Shown here piece after piece: positions 44,775 through 54,078 of a stretch of DNA of 64,000 nt. Origin of the DNA: Pseudomonas putida (GTDB lineage Bacteria; Pseudomonadota; Gammaproteobacteria; Pseudomonadales; Pseudomonadaceae); contig NZ_JANHLC010000002.1 in NCBI RefSeq assembly GCF_028682395.1, positions 372,001 through 436,000 on the forward strand, given 5' to 3'. Positions within the stretch are counted from its first letter, which is position 1; each line of letters begins with the position of its first letter. The position numbers and the translations under genes are program-made. The notes under the pieces were generated by a model. That model was not told the DNA's origin and searched no databases. It worked only from the letters and a program-made list of their open reading frames with translations.

Positions 44775-45149
44775 ATGAAGAAAATCGTCCCCGACCCACC
44801 CTGTACGCCCCGCCAGTTACTGGCGCTGAAACTCGCCAGCCAACGCATCCGCGAGGCTCTGGCCAACCAGCCCGAACGTCCTGTCTTTGCCCCCTTGAAC
44901 GCCACCGTGGCCACCTCGGTCGGTGACCATTCGTTGTTTGCCGTCAAAGCCGGGATCCCGGCCGAACACGCGCTGGTACACCTGGCCCTGCTGCTCAAAT
45001 GCGCCGAGGAAGTCGGCGATGCCGTGACCGAGCAAGGCAGCGGGATCGAGCCGGGGCTGATCGGCTCGATCATTCACACGGTAGAAATGGCTCGCACTGT
45101 GGTCGACGCCCTGCTGGCCGGCAACCGGCCCGGCGCCACTCACCGCTAG
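44775..45149 (+). CDS. DUF6124/DUF3077 family small protein
   Basis: This 124-residue protein matches a family common in Pseudomonas, with the signature LFAVKAGIPAEHALVHLALLL (about residues 55-75) and a helical C-terminus EMARTVVDALLAG. The function is unknown; members are often found in multiple copies per genome. GGAG lies seven bases before the ATG. It interrupts the steroid genes on the opposite strand and has its own leader, so it is likely unrelated to steroid metabolism. Confidence 0.78.
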   Translation: MKKIVPDPPCTPRQLLALKLASQRIREALANQPERPVFAPLNATVATSVGDHSLFAVKAGIPAEHALVHLALLLKCAEEVGDAVTEQGSGIEPGLIGSIIHTVEMARTVVDALLAGNRPGATHR

Positions 45150-45182
45150 CACACGCCCGCCCTGTCCCGGTTGTCGGCGCGT

Positions 45183-45211
45183 AAACGCCTGGATAGGTTT
45201 CCCAGGCGTTT
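45183..45211. terminator. Bidirectional terminator between DUF6124 gene and steroid operon
   Basis: AAACGCCTGG and CCAGGCGTTT form a 10-bp perfect stem with a 9-base loop between convergent genes. The arms end in A and T runs suited to both strands. Confidence 0.75.
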
Positions 45212-45238
45212 GGCACGGCCGCCAGGGCGATCGGTGTG

Positions 45239-46117
45239 TTAGCTGCCCCAGACTTTCTGCGCCGCAGGCGCTTGCGCCACCAGCGCATCGAGCGCCGCGC
45301 CAATTTCGTCCACGCGCCACAAGGCGCCCTTGTCGCGGGTAACACCGGTCCGCCAGCCGTCCCCTAGGGAGAGCCGTCCACCCTGGCTTTCGATCACCTG
45401 CCCGGTGACATGGGCCGATTGGCTGCTGCCCAGCCACACCACCAGCGGCGCAACGTTTTCCGGCGCCCAGGCGTCGAAGCTGTCGTCCTCGGGTTTCTTC
45501 ACCACATCGGGCATGGCGCTTTCGGTCATGGAGGTGCGCGCCGCCGGGGCCAGGGCATTGGCGGTCACGCTATAGCGGGCCAGTTCGGCAGCCTGCACCA
45601 GGGTCAAGGCGGCAATGCCGCCCTTGGCCGCCGAATAGTTGGACTGGCCGATGGAGCCCTGCAAGCCGGCCCCGGAGCTGGTGTTGATAATCCGCCCGTC
45701 CACCGGCGTACCGGCCTTGGCCAGGTCGCGCCAGCGGCGGCCGAGGATATTGGCCAGGCAGTAATGGCCCTTGAGATGCACGCGCATCACCTTGTCCCAA
45801 TCGTCTTCGGTCAGGCTGATAAACATCCGGTCGCACAGCACCCCGGCGTTATTGACCAGCACATGCACTTCGCCAAAGGCGGCCAGGGCGGCGTCGACAA
45901 TGCGCTGGGCGGTCGCAAGCGTGGTGATGTCATCGCTGTTGGCAATGGCCTGGCCGCCGCTGGCGCGAATCTCGCCGGCCACGTCTTCGGCGGCATCACC
46001 GCGAATATCATTGATCAGCACATTCGCGCCTTCGGCGGCGAAAGCCAGCGCATAGGCACGGCCGAGCCCGCCGCCGGCACCGGTGATAATCACGGTACGG
46101 CCGTTACAAATAGCCAT
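45239..46117 (-). CDS. Short-chain dehydrogenase (17-beta-HSD4/Rv3548c-like)
   Basis: This 292-residue SDR has TGAGGGLGRAYAL, NNAGVLCD and the catalytic SSGAGLQGSIGQSNYSAAKGG. The NDIRGD segment and the extended C-terminus (QSAHVTGQVIESQGGRLSLGDGWR-type) are those of the 17-beta-hydroxysteroid dehydrogenase type 4-like group, including Rv3548c next to the M. tuberculosis ipd genes. It should oxidise a 3-hydroxyacyl-CoA in steroid breakdown. It is the last gene of the ten-gene operon that starts with hsaC. The ATG at 46117 has AGGAG about eight bases upstream. Confidence 0.82.
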   Translation of the reverse strand: MAICNGRTVIITGAGGGLGRAYALAFAAEGANVLINDIRGDAAEDVAGEIRASGGQAIANSDDITTLATAQRIVDAALAAFGEVHVLVNNAGVLCDRMFISLTEDDWDKVMRVHLKGHYCLANILGRRWRDLAKAGTPVDGRIINTSSGAGLQGSIGQSNYSAAKGGIAALTLVQAAELARYSVTANALAPAARTSMTESAMPDVVKKPEDDSFDAWAPENVAPLVVWLGSSQSAHVTGQVIESQGGRLSLGDGWRTGVTRDKGALWRVDEIGAALDALVAQAPAAQKVWGS

Positions 46118-46181
46118 GGGGGTCACTCCTGAACGTGCCGAGCCACACGGATGGGCCCGGCGTTAAAGGGAAAACGCCTGC

Positions 46182-47333
46182 CTACAGGCGTTCGATAATG
46201 CTGACGTTGGCCTGCCCGCCGCCTTCGCACATGGTTTGCAGGCCATAGCGCCCGCCACTGACTTCCAGCTCATTGAGCAGCGTGGTCATCAACCGCACGC
46301 CGGTAGCACCCAGTGGATGGCCCAGGGCAATCGCCCCGCCATTGACGTTGGTACGCGCCGGGTCGTAGTCCAGCTCCTTGGCCCAGGCCATCACCACCGA
46401 CGCGAAGGCTTCGTTGATTTCCACCCGGTCGATATCGGCCATGCGCAGGCCGGCCTTTTCCAGGGCGCGGCGGGTCGCGGCAATCGGCGCCGTGAGGTGC
46501 CAGATCGGGTCGTCGCCCAGCACCGTCAGATGATGGATACGCGCCCGCGGCGTCAGGTCATAGCGCTTGAGCGCGGCTTCGGAGACCACCAGCAAGGCCG
46601 CCGAGGCGTCGCAGGTCGAACTCGACACCGCGGCGGTAATCGACGGATACCGCGGGTCGACCGGCTCCAGGCTGGCCATTTTTTCCAGGCTGCTCAGGCG
46701 CGGCGTTTCATCCACGCTCAGCCCTTCACAGGCGACGATCTCGCGGACAAAACGCCCGCTGTCGATGGCCGCCAACGCGCGGCGATGGCTCTCCAGGGCA
46801 AAGACTTCCATCTGCGCGCGGCTGATCTGCCAATGGTCGGCGATGCGCTGGGCGGCATAGAACTGGTTCACCGGCTGGTTGCCAAAACGCGCTTGCCAGC
46901 CCCGGCTGCCGGAGAACGGGTCGGGGAAGCCCAGGGGCTGCCCAGCGAGCATGGCCGAGGCAATCGGGATCTGAGTCATGGTCTGCACACCCCCGACCGC
47001 GACCACGTCCTGCATGCCGCTCATCACCGCCTGGGCGGCAAAATGCACGGCCTGCTGCGACGAACCACACTGGCGGTCGACCGTGGTGCCCGGCACGTTC
47101 AGTGGCAGGCCGGCGGCCAGCCAACTGGTGCGGGCGATATCGCCGGCCTGGGAACCGATGGTGTCGACGCAGCCGAAAATCACGTCGTCATAGTCTTCGG
47201 CCGGGATGGTGTTGCGCGCCACCAGCGCCTTGAGCACGTGGGCGCCCAGGTCGATGGCGTGAATCTCCGACAGTGCGCCCTTGCGCTTGCCCGTAGGGCT
47301 GCGCAGGGCATCAACGATATAGGCCTGGGCCAT
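46182..47333 (-). CDS. fadA6: Steroid 3-ketoacyl-CoA thiolase, FadA6-like
   Basis: This 383-residue thiolase shows the nucleophile in [16 protein letters not shown] (about C90), histidine in [17 protein letters not shown] and the C-terminal [15 protein letters not shown], a pattern shared with actinobacterial FadA5/FadA6. FadA6 acts in HIP-CoA degradation (rings C and D). Its position next to EchA20, IpdC, IpdB and IpdA supports FadA6 rather than the side-chain thiolase FadA5. GAGGAG lies six bases before the ATG. Confidence 0.85.
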   Translation of the reverse strand: MAQAYIVDALRSPTGKRKGALSEIHAIDLGAHVLKALVARNTIPAEDYDDVIFGCVDTIGSQAGDIARTSWLAAGLPLNVPGTTVDRQCGSSQQAVHFAAQAVMSGMQDVVAVGGVQTMTQIPIASAMLAGQPLGFPDPFSGSRGWQARFGNQPVNQFYAAQRIADHWQISRAQMEVFALESHRRALAAIDSGRFVREIVACEGLSVDETPRLSSLEKMASLEPVDPRYPSITAAVSSSTCDASAALLVVSEAALKRYDLTPRARIHHLTVLGDDPIWHLTAPIAATRRALEKAGLRMADIDRVEINEAFASVVMAWAKELDYDPARTNVNGGAIALGHPLGATGVRLMTTLLNELEVSGGRYGLQTMCEGGGQANVSIIERL

Positions 47334-47336
47334 GGT

Positions 47337-48395
47337 TTACTCCTCGAAGGTGTGGCCCGGGCCCAGCCGGGCCTGATCGCCGAACAGGTACTCGGCGACA
47401 CGGGACTTGTGGAAACCGCGATCCCCCCAGGACGCATCCAGGCTCCAGGCGCGCTTCATAAACATTTGCAGGTCGACTTCCCAGGTGTAGCCCATGGCGC
47501 CATGCACCTGGATCCCCTTGCGCGCCGCCAGCCAGCTGGCTTCGCAGCAGGCCAGGCGCGCCTGGGACACCCACAGGCTGGCAGCGGCTTCGCCGTGGGC
47601 CAGGCCGTGGGCTGCGCGGTACAGCACCGGCTTGGCCATTTCGATCTGCCGGGCGACATCGGCCAGGTGGTGCTTGACCGCCTGGAAGCTGCCGATCGGC
47701 TTGCCGAACTGTTTGCGCTGGGCCACATAGTCCACTGACAGGTCGAGCATGCGCTGGGCCAGCCCGAGCAATTGCCCGGCCACCGACAGCGCGCCACGGT
47801 CGAGCAGTTGCGCACCCAGTGCCCGACCCTCCTCGCCCGAGGCCAGGCAAGTGGCTGCGCTCGGGGTCCAACTGACCCGGCCCAGGCGGCGCGAGGCATC
47901 GATGCTCGGATTGGCCTCGACATCGACCTCAGCCCGACTCACCGCATGCACTTGATCGCCGTCCAACAGAATCAGCACTTCGGCCAACTGGGCATCGCTG
48001 ACCAACAGATTGACCGGGTGCCCGATGGCCAGGCGCAGGCTGCCATCGGCAATCCGTGGCAGCAGGCGCTCACGGGCCGGATGGCCGTCGCCCAGGGCAC
48101 TGAGCAGGCCGGCCGCAACATAGGCGGTGTCGGCCAGGGAATCGGGGATCGCGTAGTAGCCCAGTTCCTGGGTCATCAGCGCCCAGGCCACATCGTCCAT
48201 GCCCAGGCCGCCAAGCGCTTCGGGCACCGACAACGCGGTGAGGCCCTGAGCGGCGATTTTGTTGCGCAGGTCGGGCGAGCGCCCGACATCGGTTTCCCAG
48301 ATTTCCCGGAGCATTTCCGGCGCGGCTTCGGTCATCAGAAAACGGCTGATGGCCTCGCGAAACGCGAGCTGGTCATCGGTAAAAGTGAAGTCCAT
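47337..48395 (-). CDS. Acyl-CoA dehydrogenase subunit (IpdE2/FadE33-like)
   Basis: This 352-residue protein is an acyl-CoA dehydrogenase, shorter than usual. It starts MDFTFTDDQLAFREAI and ends with the flavin-binding region around FGKPIGSFQAVKHHLADVAR and VHGAMGYTWEVDLQMFMKRAW. It is paired with the dehydrogenase encoded just upstream; steroid dehydrogenases commonly work as unlike heteromers in which each subunit supplies part of the site. The likely substrate is a HIP-derived CoA ester, by context. The start is chosen because AAGGAG precedes ATG 48395. Confidence 0.82.
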   Translation of the reverse strand: MDFTFTDDQLAFREAISRFLMTEAAPEMLREIWETDVGRSPDLRNKIAAQGLTALSVPEALGGLGMDDVAWALMTQELGYYAIPDSLADTAYVAAGLLSALGDGHPARERLLPRIADGSLRLAIGHPVNLLVSDAQLAEVLILLDGDQVHAVSRAEVDVEANPSIDASRRLGRVSWTPSAATCLASGEEGRALGAQLLDRGALSVAGQLLGLAQRMLDLSVDYVAQRKQFGKPIGSFQAVKHHLADVARQIEMAKPVLYRAAHGLAHGEAAASLWVSQARLACCEASWLAARKGIQVHGAMGYTWEVDLQMFMKRAWSLDASWGDRGFHKSRVAEYLFGDQARLGPGHTFEE

Positions 48396-48405
48396 GGCCC
48401 GCTCC

Positions 48406-49569
48406 TTACTTCGGCAAACCGAGCATCCGCTCGGCGATGATATTGCGCTGGATCTCGTTGGTGCCGGCGTAGATCGGCCCGGACTGGGCAAACAGGAAGC
48501 CCTCCAGCCAGCCGGCCGCATCCCCGGCCGCCGGGGCCTTGGCCAGCAATTCGCCGCGAGCGCCGAGAATGCGCATGGCGGTCTCGTGCATCTTCAGGTC
48601 CAGTTCCGACCAGACAATCTTATTGATACTCGACTCGGCGCCAATCGCCTCGCCCCGGCTCAGCCGGCCGACCGTGTGATAGGCCGACAGCGCATAGGCT
48701 TCGGCGCCCATCCAGGCCTCCATTACCGCCTCACGCAACCCCGGATCGCGGTCCGCGCTGTCACGGTGGGCCTTGTACAGCTCCACCAACTTGCGGGCGG
48801 TGTGCTGGAAGCGTGCCGGCGAGCGCAGCAACAGGCCGCGTTCGAAACCAGCCGTGGCCATTGCCACATGCCAGCCCTCGCCCTGGGCGCCGATCCGGTT
48901 GGCCACCGGCACCCGCACATCGTCGAAGAACACTTCGGCAAAGGCGTCCTTGCCGTTCAACGCCTTGATCGGGCGAATGCTCACGCCCGGCGCGTCCAGT
49001 GGCACCATCAGGAACGACAGGCCGTGGTGACGGCTGGAACCGGGCTCACTGCGAAACAGGCCAAACAGCCAGTCGGCGAAGATCGCCCGAGTCGACCAGG
49101 TTTTCTGGCCGTTGAGTACATAGTGGTCACCGTCGAGCAAAGCCTTGCTGGTGATCGCGGCCATGTCGGAACCGGCATTGGGTTCCGACCAGCCCTGGGC
49201 CCACATCTCCGCGCTGGCGGCCATGGGCGGCAGAAAGCGCTGCTTCTGCGCCTGGGTGCCGAACTCCATCAGGGTCGAGCCCAGCAACAGCTGGCCATTT
49301 TGGTTGACGCGCATTGGCGCGCCGGCGCCGTAGTATTCCTCTTCGAAAATCAGCCACTCGATCAGGTCGCAACCGCGCCCTCCCAGATCGGCCGGCCACA
49401 TGACCATCGACAGGCGACTGTCGAACAGCTTCGCCTCCCAGGCCCGGTGCTGTTCGAAGCCTTCGCGGGTGTCATAACTGGCCAGGGGCTCGCGCGGCAG
49501 ATGCTCGGCCAGCCAGGCCCGGACCTCGGCGCGAAAGGCTTGCTGTTTGGCGGTATAGGTAAGTTCCAT
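48406..49569 (-). CDS. Acyl-CoA dehydrogenase subunit (IpdE1/FadE30-like)
   Basis: This 387-residue acyl-CoA dehydrogenase begins MELTYTAKQQAFRAEVR. It has the substrate/FAD segment QGWSEPNAGSDMAAITSKA, the NGQKTWSTRA loop and the C-terminal YAGTNEIQRNIIAERMLGLP. It lies ten bases before its smaller partner on the same transcript. Its likeness to FadE30/IpdE1 and the IpdABC context suggest it dehydrogenates a CoA ester from rings C/D. Assignment to a specific FadE number is tentative. Confidence 0.84.
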   Translation of the reverse strand: MELTYTAKQQAFRAEVRAWLAEHLPREPLASYDTREGFEQHRAWEAKLFDSRLSMVMWPADLGGRGCDLIEWLIFEEEYYGAGAPMRVNQNGQLLLGSTLMEFGTQAQKQRFLPPMAASAEMWAQGWSEPNAGSDMAAITSKALLDGDHYVLNGQKTWSTRAIFADWLFGLFRSEPGSSRHHGLSFLMVPLDAPGVSIRPIKALNGKDAFAEVFFDDVRVPVANRIGAQGEGWHVAMATAGFERGLLLRSPARFQHTARKLVELYKAHRDSADRDPGLREAVMEAWMGAEAYALSAYHTVGRLSRGEAIGAESSINKIVWSELDLKMHETAMRILGARGELLAKAPAAGDAAGWLEGFLFAQSGPIYAGTNEIQRNIIAERMLGLPK

Positions 49570-49578
49570 GGCGTTCCC

Positions 49579-50331
49579 TCAGAACTTGGCGTCGCGTTTT
49601 TCGACGAAGGCCCGGCGGGTTTCCGCCGAGTCAGGACTGCTGTAGGCCTGCAGGGTGAACCCCTGCTCCCAGCGATATTTGTCTTCCAGGTTGCCGTCCT
49701 CGATACCGTTGAGGGCTTCCTTGGCGATGCGGATCATCTGCGGGCTTTTCTCGGCAATGCGCGCGGCTATTTCCAAAGCCGTCTCGCGCAATTGCGCTTT
49801 GCTGACCAGGCGTTCGATAAAGCCATACTGCATGGCTTCGGGCGCACCGATGGTGGCGCCGGTAAAGAACAGGTAGCGCACCTTCTGTACCGGGAACAGG
49901 CGTTGCAGGTGGGCGCCGCCGCCCATGGCGCCACGGTCGACTTCCGGCAGGGCAAAGGTCGCGCACTCGGAGGCGACCACGATATCGGCGGCGCCGGTAA
50001 TCCCGATCCCGCCGCCCAGGACAAAACCGTGTACGGCGACGATCACCGGCACTGGGCTGCGGTGTACCGCCTTGAAGGTCGCGTAGTTGCCGGCGTTGAC
50101 CGCCACGATGCGCTCCGGATGGGCGTCCAGTTCCTTGATGTCGACACCGGCACAAAAGCCACGGCCCTCGGCGCGGATCACAATCACCCGGACCTCGGGG
50201 TTCGCACCCAGCGCATCGAGGTGCTCGGCCAGGGCTTGCCACTCGCGGCTATCGAGGGCGTTGACCGGCGGCTTGGCGATCACCAGTTCGGCGATGCCGG
50301 CATCGATCTGTGAAGTAAAGGCCGAATTCAT
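49579..50331 (-). CDS. echA20: EchA20-like ring-opening hydrolase (crotonase family)
   Basis: This 250-residue crotonase-fold protein closely parallels EchA20 (Rv3550). Shared features are the KPPVNALDSREW start, VIVIRAEGRGFCAGVDIKEL, the oxyanion loop GFVLGGGIGITGAADIVVASE and FALPEVDRGAMGGGAHLQRL. EchA20 opens ring D of the steroid-derived CoA ester by hydrolysis. The ATG overlaps the ipdC stop by four bases. The other hydratase gene at 51449 is a different crotonase subgroup. Confidence 0.86.
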   Translation of the reverse strand: MNSAFTSQIDAGIAELVIAKPPVNALDSREWQALAEHLDALGANPEVRVIVIRAEGRGFCAGVDIKELDAHPERIVAVNAGNYATFKAVHRSPVPVIVAVHGFVLGGGIGITGAADIVVASECATFALPEVDRGAMGGGAHLQRLFPVQKVRYLFFTGATIGAPEAMQYGFIERLVSKAQLRETALEIAARIAEKSPQMIRIAKEALNGIEDGNLEDKYRWEQGFTLQAYSSPDSAETRRAFVEKRDAKF

Positions 50332-51452
50332 AGGGGTTCTCCAAGACTCGCCGGGCGAGTCGCTTCGGGGTTGGCCGGGGCCGTAGTGCGCCGGGCCAGC
50401 AAGGCGTCCAGGCAGCGCTCCGCTTCGTCGGCAATGCCTTCGATCACTTCGCGGCAGCTGTGCAATTGACCAATGGCCGCAGCGACCTGGCCGCTGGGCA
50501 AAATGCCTTCGTCAGGCTGGCCGTCGACCATCGAACGCTGCAACAGCACCGGTTGGTTGGCGGCCATCACCACCTGGGACAGCGCGCCGGGGTCCTCGCG
50601 CAGGGCCTGCACAAACACCCTGGCCATATGGCCCAGGCTCATGCCGGTCTGCTGTTTCCAGTGCCAGGCGCTGGCCAGCGCAATGCGTAGGCGACCGAAC
50701 GGGCCGGCCTGTTCGAGGCGATTGATAAAGGGGTTTTCGATCATCCGGTGGCGCATGCCGTCCACCGCCAGGGTGACGCGCACCTGCTGCGGATCGGCGA
50801 CCTTGAGGTAGCGCTCCAGGGTCGCCGCAGGTGTCGGCGATTCGCGCGTCATCAGAAAACGCGTGCCCATGGCGATCCCCGCCGCGCCCGCCGCCAGGGC
50901 CGACGCCAGGCCGCGCCCGGTGGAGTAGCCGCCGGCCGCAATCACCGGCACGTTGACGGCCGCCAGGACCTGGGGCAACAGGATCGAGCTGGGCACGCCG
51001 CCGGTATGGCCGCCGCCCTCACCGCCCTGAATGGTGATCATGTCCGCACCCAGCTCGACGGCCTTGAGCGCATGTTTGAGCGCACCGACCGTGGGAATGC
51101 ACAGCACCTTGGCCGCCTTGAAACGGGCGATGGTCTGCTTGTCCGGGCCCCGTCCGTAGCTGACGGCGCGCAGGCGGTACTGGATGGCCAGGTCCACGCA
51201 TTGCGCGGCATTGTCCTGGAACATATGGAAGTTGAGGCCAAAGTTACTGCCGCCGGTGGCGTCGATGACCTTGCGGATCTCACCTTCCAATGCCTCGGCG
51301 GCAATGGTCGCCCCGGCCAGAAAACCGAAGCCGCCGGCCTCGGTGGTGGCGATCACCAGGTTGGCGTCGGCCACCCAGCCCATGGCCGTTTGCACAATCG
51401 GGTAGCGGCAGCCCAGGGCCTGGGTCAGCGGTGTATCGAGCCAGCCGCTCAT
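50328..51452 (-). CDS. ipdC: IpdC, FMN-dependent oxidoreductase (nitronate monooxygenase-like)
   Basis: This 374-residue protein is a 2-nitropropane-dioxygenase-fold flavoprotein. The N-terminus CRYPIVQTAMGWVADANLV, the TIQGGEGGGHTGG phosphate loop and VIAAGGYSTGRGLASALAAGAAGIAMGTRFL are conserved. In steroid loci this family is IpdC, which acts on the HIP-CoA-derived ring system between IpdF and EchA20. Its neighbours on both sides are EchA20, IpdB and IpdA, giving strong contextual support. Start and stop overlap both neighbouring genes. Confidence 0.86.
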   Translation of the reverse strand: MSGWLDTPLTQALGCRYPIVQTAMGWVADANLVIATTEAGGFGFLAGATIAAEALEGEIRKVIDATGGSNFGLNFHMFQDNAAQCVDLAIQYRLRAVSYGRGPDKQTIARFKAAKVLCIPTVGALKHALKAVELGADMITIQGGEGGGHTGGVPSSILLPQVLAAVNVPVIAAGGYSTGRGLASALAAGAAGIAMGTRFLMTRESPTPAATLERYLKVADPQQVRVTLAVDGMRHRMIENPFINRLEQAGPFGRLRIALASAWHWKQQTGMSLGHMARVFVQALREDPGALSQVVMAANQPVLLQRSMVDGQPDEGILPSGQVAAAIGQLHSCREVIEGIADEAERCLDALLARRTTAPANPEATRPASLGEPL

Positions 51453-52366
51453 GCCGACGGCTCCCCGTTACTCGCCGCGCGCTTGTTGGCCGCGACCATG
51501 CCCTTGGCATCGAAACCGCCCAGCTTGTCGCCGCTCAGCAGTTCGTTGTGCGCATGGGCGAAGTGATGCCAGGCAAAAGCCGCATCCATGGCGCTGCGCT
51601 TGCCTTGCAGCTCCTCGACGTGATTGATCGCCTGCTTGGTCAAGGCCAGGCCCATGCGCGGTTGCTGGGCGATCACGGCGGCCAGGGCATAGGTGGCCTG
51701 CTCCAGCCCGTCACGCGGCAACACACGGTTGACCATACCCAACTGGTAGGCGCGCTCGGCGCCCATGCGCTCGCCGGTAAACAGGAACTCCTTGGCGATA
51801 CGTGGGTTCATTTCATAGGGGTGGGCAAAATATTCGACCCCCGGAATCCCCATGCGCACCACCGGGTCCTGGAAAAACGCATCGTCGCTGGCGACGATCA
51901 GGTCACAGACCCAGGCCAGCATCAGCCCACCGGCGATACAGGCACCGTGGACCATGGCGATGGTCGGCTTGGGCAGCTCGCGCCAGCGCCGGCACATGCC
52001 CAGGTAGACCTCCTGCTCGCGGGCATAGAGCTGCTCGCCGCCGGGCTTGTTGGTGTGATCCCACCACAGGCTGGCGCGCTCGAAGGGTTTGTTGATGTCG
52101 CGCCCTGGCGTGCCGATATCATGGCCCGCCGAGAAGTGCTTGCCGTTGCCGCGCAATACGATGACTTTGACTTGGTCATCGTTGACCGCCTGGCGAAACG
52201 CGGCATCCAGCGCGTAGGTCATCTGCGAGTTCTGCGCGTTGTTGAAGGTCGGCCGGTTCATCGTCAGCGTGGCGATACCATCGGCCACGCCATAGAGCAC
52301 CGGCTCTTCGGTCTCATAGACCGCCTGATCGTCGCGGACCACGAATTCACTGTCGCTGCTGTGCAT
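51449..52366 (-). CDS. Enoyl-CoA hydratase/isomerase family protein
   Basis: This 305-residue crotonase-family protein has the oxyanion elements GKHFSAGHDIG and HGACIAGGLMLAWVCDLIVAS and a long C-terminal helical tail with HHFAHAHNELL. It is larger than EchA20 and has a distinctive WWDHTNKPG insert, so it belongs to a separate branch that often hydrates bulky CoA esters. It likely hydrates an enoyl-CoA intermediate of the steroid ring-fragment pathway. It lies between ipdB and ipdC in one operon. Confidence 0.82.
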   Translation of the reverse strand: MHSSDSEFVVRDDQAVYETEEPVLYGVADGIATLTMNRPTFNNAQNSQMTYALDAAFRQAVNDDQVKVIVLRGNGKHFSAGHDIGTPGRDINKPFERASLWWDHTNKPGGEQLYAREQEVYLGMCRRWRELPKPTIAMVHGACIAGGLMLAWVCDLIVASDDAFFQDPVVRMGIPGVEYFAHPYEMNPRIAKEFLFTGERMGAERAYQLGMVNRVLPRDGLEQATYALAAVIAQQPRMGLALTKQAINHVEELQGKRSAMDAAFAWHHFAHAHNELLSGDKLGGFDAKGMVAANKRAASNGEPSA

Positions 52367-52381
52367 GTCAGTCCCCTTGCC

Positions 52382-53176
52382 TCAGGTGCGGATGCCGGGC
52401 GGATTGCCCTTGATCGCCGCCGCGCGGTAATCGTGGGGATCGAGCCGGCGGATCAACGCCAACTGCTCGGCGGTGGGGTGCACGGTCTCGCACAGGTGCG
52501 CCGACTTGAGCAACGGGAAGCCGGTCTTGTCCTGCACTTCATCGAAGCTCACACCGGGGTGCAGGCTGCGCACCTGGGCGGCGCGGTCGCGTCCGTCGAA
52601 ATCCAGGGTGCACAGGTCGGTGACGATCAGGCGGATATCCATCAGGTCGCGCCGCGTGCCTTCGGGCCAGCGCTCGGCCTTGAAGCCGACGCCGGAGACC
52701 ATGTCCACTTCACCGCTGACAAAGACCCGGGTGTTATGGTTGGGCACAAAGAACGAATTGAGATGGTTGATGCTGTTGCCCGGCAGGCCGCGCACGCCGA
52801 GGATCGCGGTTTTCGGCTTGCGGTAGTCACCGACGCACGACAGGTTGGTCTGGCCCCAGCGGTCGATCTGAGTCGGCCCGATCATGGCGTGGCGACGCCC
52901 GCCCCAGACGCATTCGAACACCCGCTCAAAGGACATGTAGCCCGAATAGCGCGGCACATAATCGCCACGCGGTCCCAGCGGGATGGGCTCCTCGACCAGG
53001 AACGCTTCGCTGTCGGTCATCAACAGTTCCGGGCTGTGGGTCAGCTTGGCCAGGCTGGCACCCAGGCGCGGGATCACGCCCAGGCCCGAGGCGATCACTT
53101 CGCCATTGCCGCGCCAGGCTTCGCAGGCGGCGACAATCATCAATTCCGCGAGGGTGAAATCACAGGTAGCAGACAT
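52382..53176 (-). CDS. ipdB: IpdB, beta subunit of ring-opening CoA-transferase-like hydrolase
   Basis: This 264-residue protein is a CoA-transferase family I beta-type subunit: FTLAELMIVAACEAWRG at the start, a GGRRHAMIGPTQIDRWGQTNLS segment in the middle and a conserved VTDLCTLDFDG block. In IpdAB the complex opens ring C of the COCHEA-CoA intermediate by a retro-Claisen-like hydrolysis rather than transferring CoA. It directly follows the alpha subunit gene. The local steroid context supports IpdB over glutaconate CoA-transferase. Confidence 0.88.
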   Translation of the reverse strand: MSATCDFTLAELMIVAACEAWRGNGEVIASGLGVIPRLGASLAKLTHSPELLMTDSEAFLVEEPIPLGPRGDYVPRYSGYMSFERVFECVWGGRRHAMIGPTQIDRWGQTNLSCVGDYRKPKTAILGVRGLPGNSINHLNSFFVPNHNTRVFVSGEVDMVSGVGFKAERWPEGTRRDLMDIRLIVTDLCTLDFDGRDRAAQVRSLHPGVSFDEVQDKTGFPLLKSAHLCETVHPTAEQLALIRRLDPHDYRAAAIKGNPPGIRT

Positions 53177-53188
53177 TTTCCATCCTCC

Positions 53189-54064
53189 TCAGAACACGGG
53201 CAGGGGCAAGGCGCCCATGCGTTCGGCACCGCCGTTGCTGGCTTGGTAAGCCTGTTCGCCCGGCGTCACATAAGTCGCGACATAGTTCGCCCAACCGCCC
53301 TCTTCCTGACTGCTAGCCACGTATTGCTTGAGATGAGCCAAGTCCCAGCCGTAGTCGGATGGGCAGGACGTCGGGTGTGCGCCCAGCGGCGCATGGACCA
53401 CGCCGGTCACCAGGTAGCGCTCGAAGGTGTTGAACCGCGCCTGCTCGGCGCTCAGTTCCAGACGTTCCTCCAGGTGTTCGCAGGAGACAAAGCAGCGCTC
53501 GGCCGCCCGGGCAAACAGATGATCGAAGTACGGATCGGGGCCGGTAACCAGGCAGTTGCCCAGGCGATCGGCGCGATTCACATGCAGGAAGGCCATGTCC
53601 AGGTTCAGCGCCGGCATGGCCAGCAACACCTCACCGTCGGCGTAAGGCGAGACGATGGTTTTCAGCTCGGGATTGAGCCGCGTGACATCGGTGGCCAGGC
53701 CGCAGCGGGTCGGCAGGAACGGCAGGCGCATACCGGCGGCGCGCAGCCCCCACTGGAACATGCCTTCGTCCAGTTCCAGCAACTCCAGCTCGCCGGCTTC
53801 ACGTGCCTTGCGGTAGTAGGGTTCCAGCGGGATCGCATCGAGCGTGGCGAAGCCGAAGATCAGTTTCCTGACCTTGCCGGCCGCGCAGAGCATGCCCACT
53901 TCCGGGCCGCCATAGGCGACCACGGTCAGGTCCTTGACCGGCGAGCGCAGGATCTCGCGCACCATGGCCATAGGCTTGCGGCGCGGGCCCCAGCCGCCAA
54001 AGCCGATGGTCATGCCATCGCGCAATTGGGCGACCGCATCGGCCGCCGTCAGTTGTTTGTTCAT
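53189..54064 (-). CDS. ipdA: IpdA, alpha subunit of ring-opening CoA-transferase-like hydrolase
   Basis: This 291-residue protein is the alpha partner of IpdB. It begins MNKQLTAADAVAQLRDGMTIGFGGWGPRRKPMAM, with the glycine loop of CoA-transferases, and has LDMAFLHVNRADRLGNCLVTG. The ATG at 54064 is chosen because AAGGAG lies seven bases upstream; the longer frame overlaps hsaC. The two subunits together would hydrolyse the last carbocyclic ring of the steroid nucleus. Confidence 0.88.
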   Translation of the reverse strand: MNKQLTAADAVAQLRDGMTIGFGGWGPRRKPMAMVREILRSPVKDLTVVAYGGPEVGMLCAAGKVRKLIFGFATLDAIPLEPYYRKAREAGELELLELDEGMFQWGLRAAGMRLPFLPTRCGLATDVTRLNPELKTIVSPYADGEVLLAMPALNLDMAFLHVNRADRLGNCLVTGPDPYFDHLFARAAERCFVSCEHLEERLELSAEQARFNTFERYLVTGVVHAPLGAHPTSCPSDYGWDLAHLKQYVASSQEEGGWANYVATYVTPGEQAYQASNGGAERMGALPLPVF

Positions 54065-54078
54065 ATGCACACTCCTTC

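Noticed and set aside
48259..50313. A plus-strand open frame of 684 codons opposite the acyl-CoA dehydrogenase and echA20 genes
   Set aside because: The minus-strand genes show catalytic motifs and ribosome sites; this frame shows neither.
51449..52366. Calling this hydratase EchA20
   Set aside because: The protein at 49579-50331 matches EchA20 in length and in its AEGRGFCAGVDIKE and GGGIG segments; this one is a longer, different crotonase branch.
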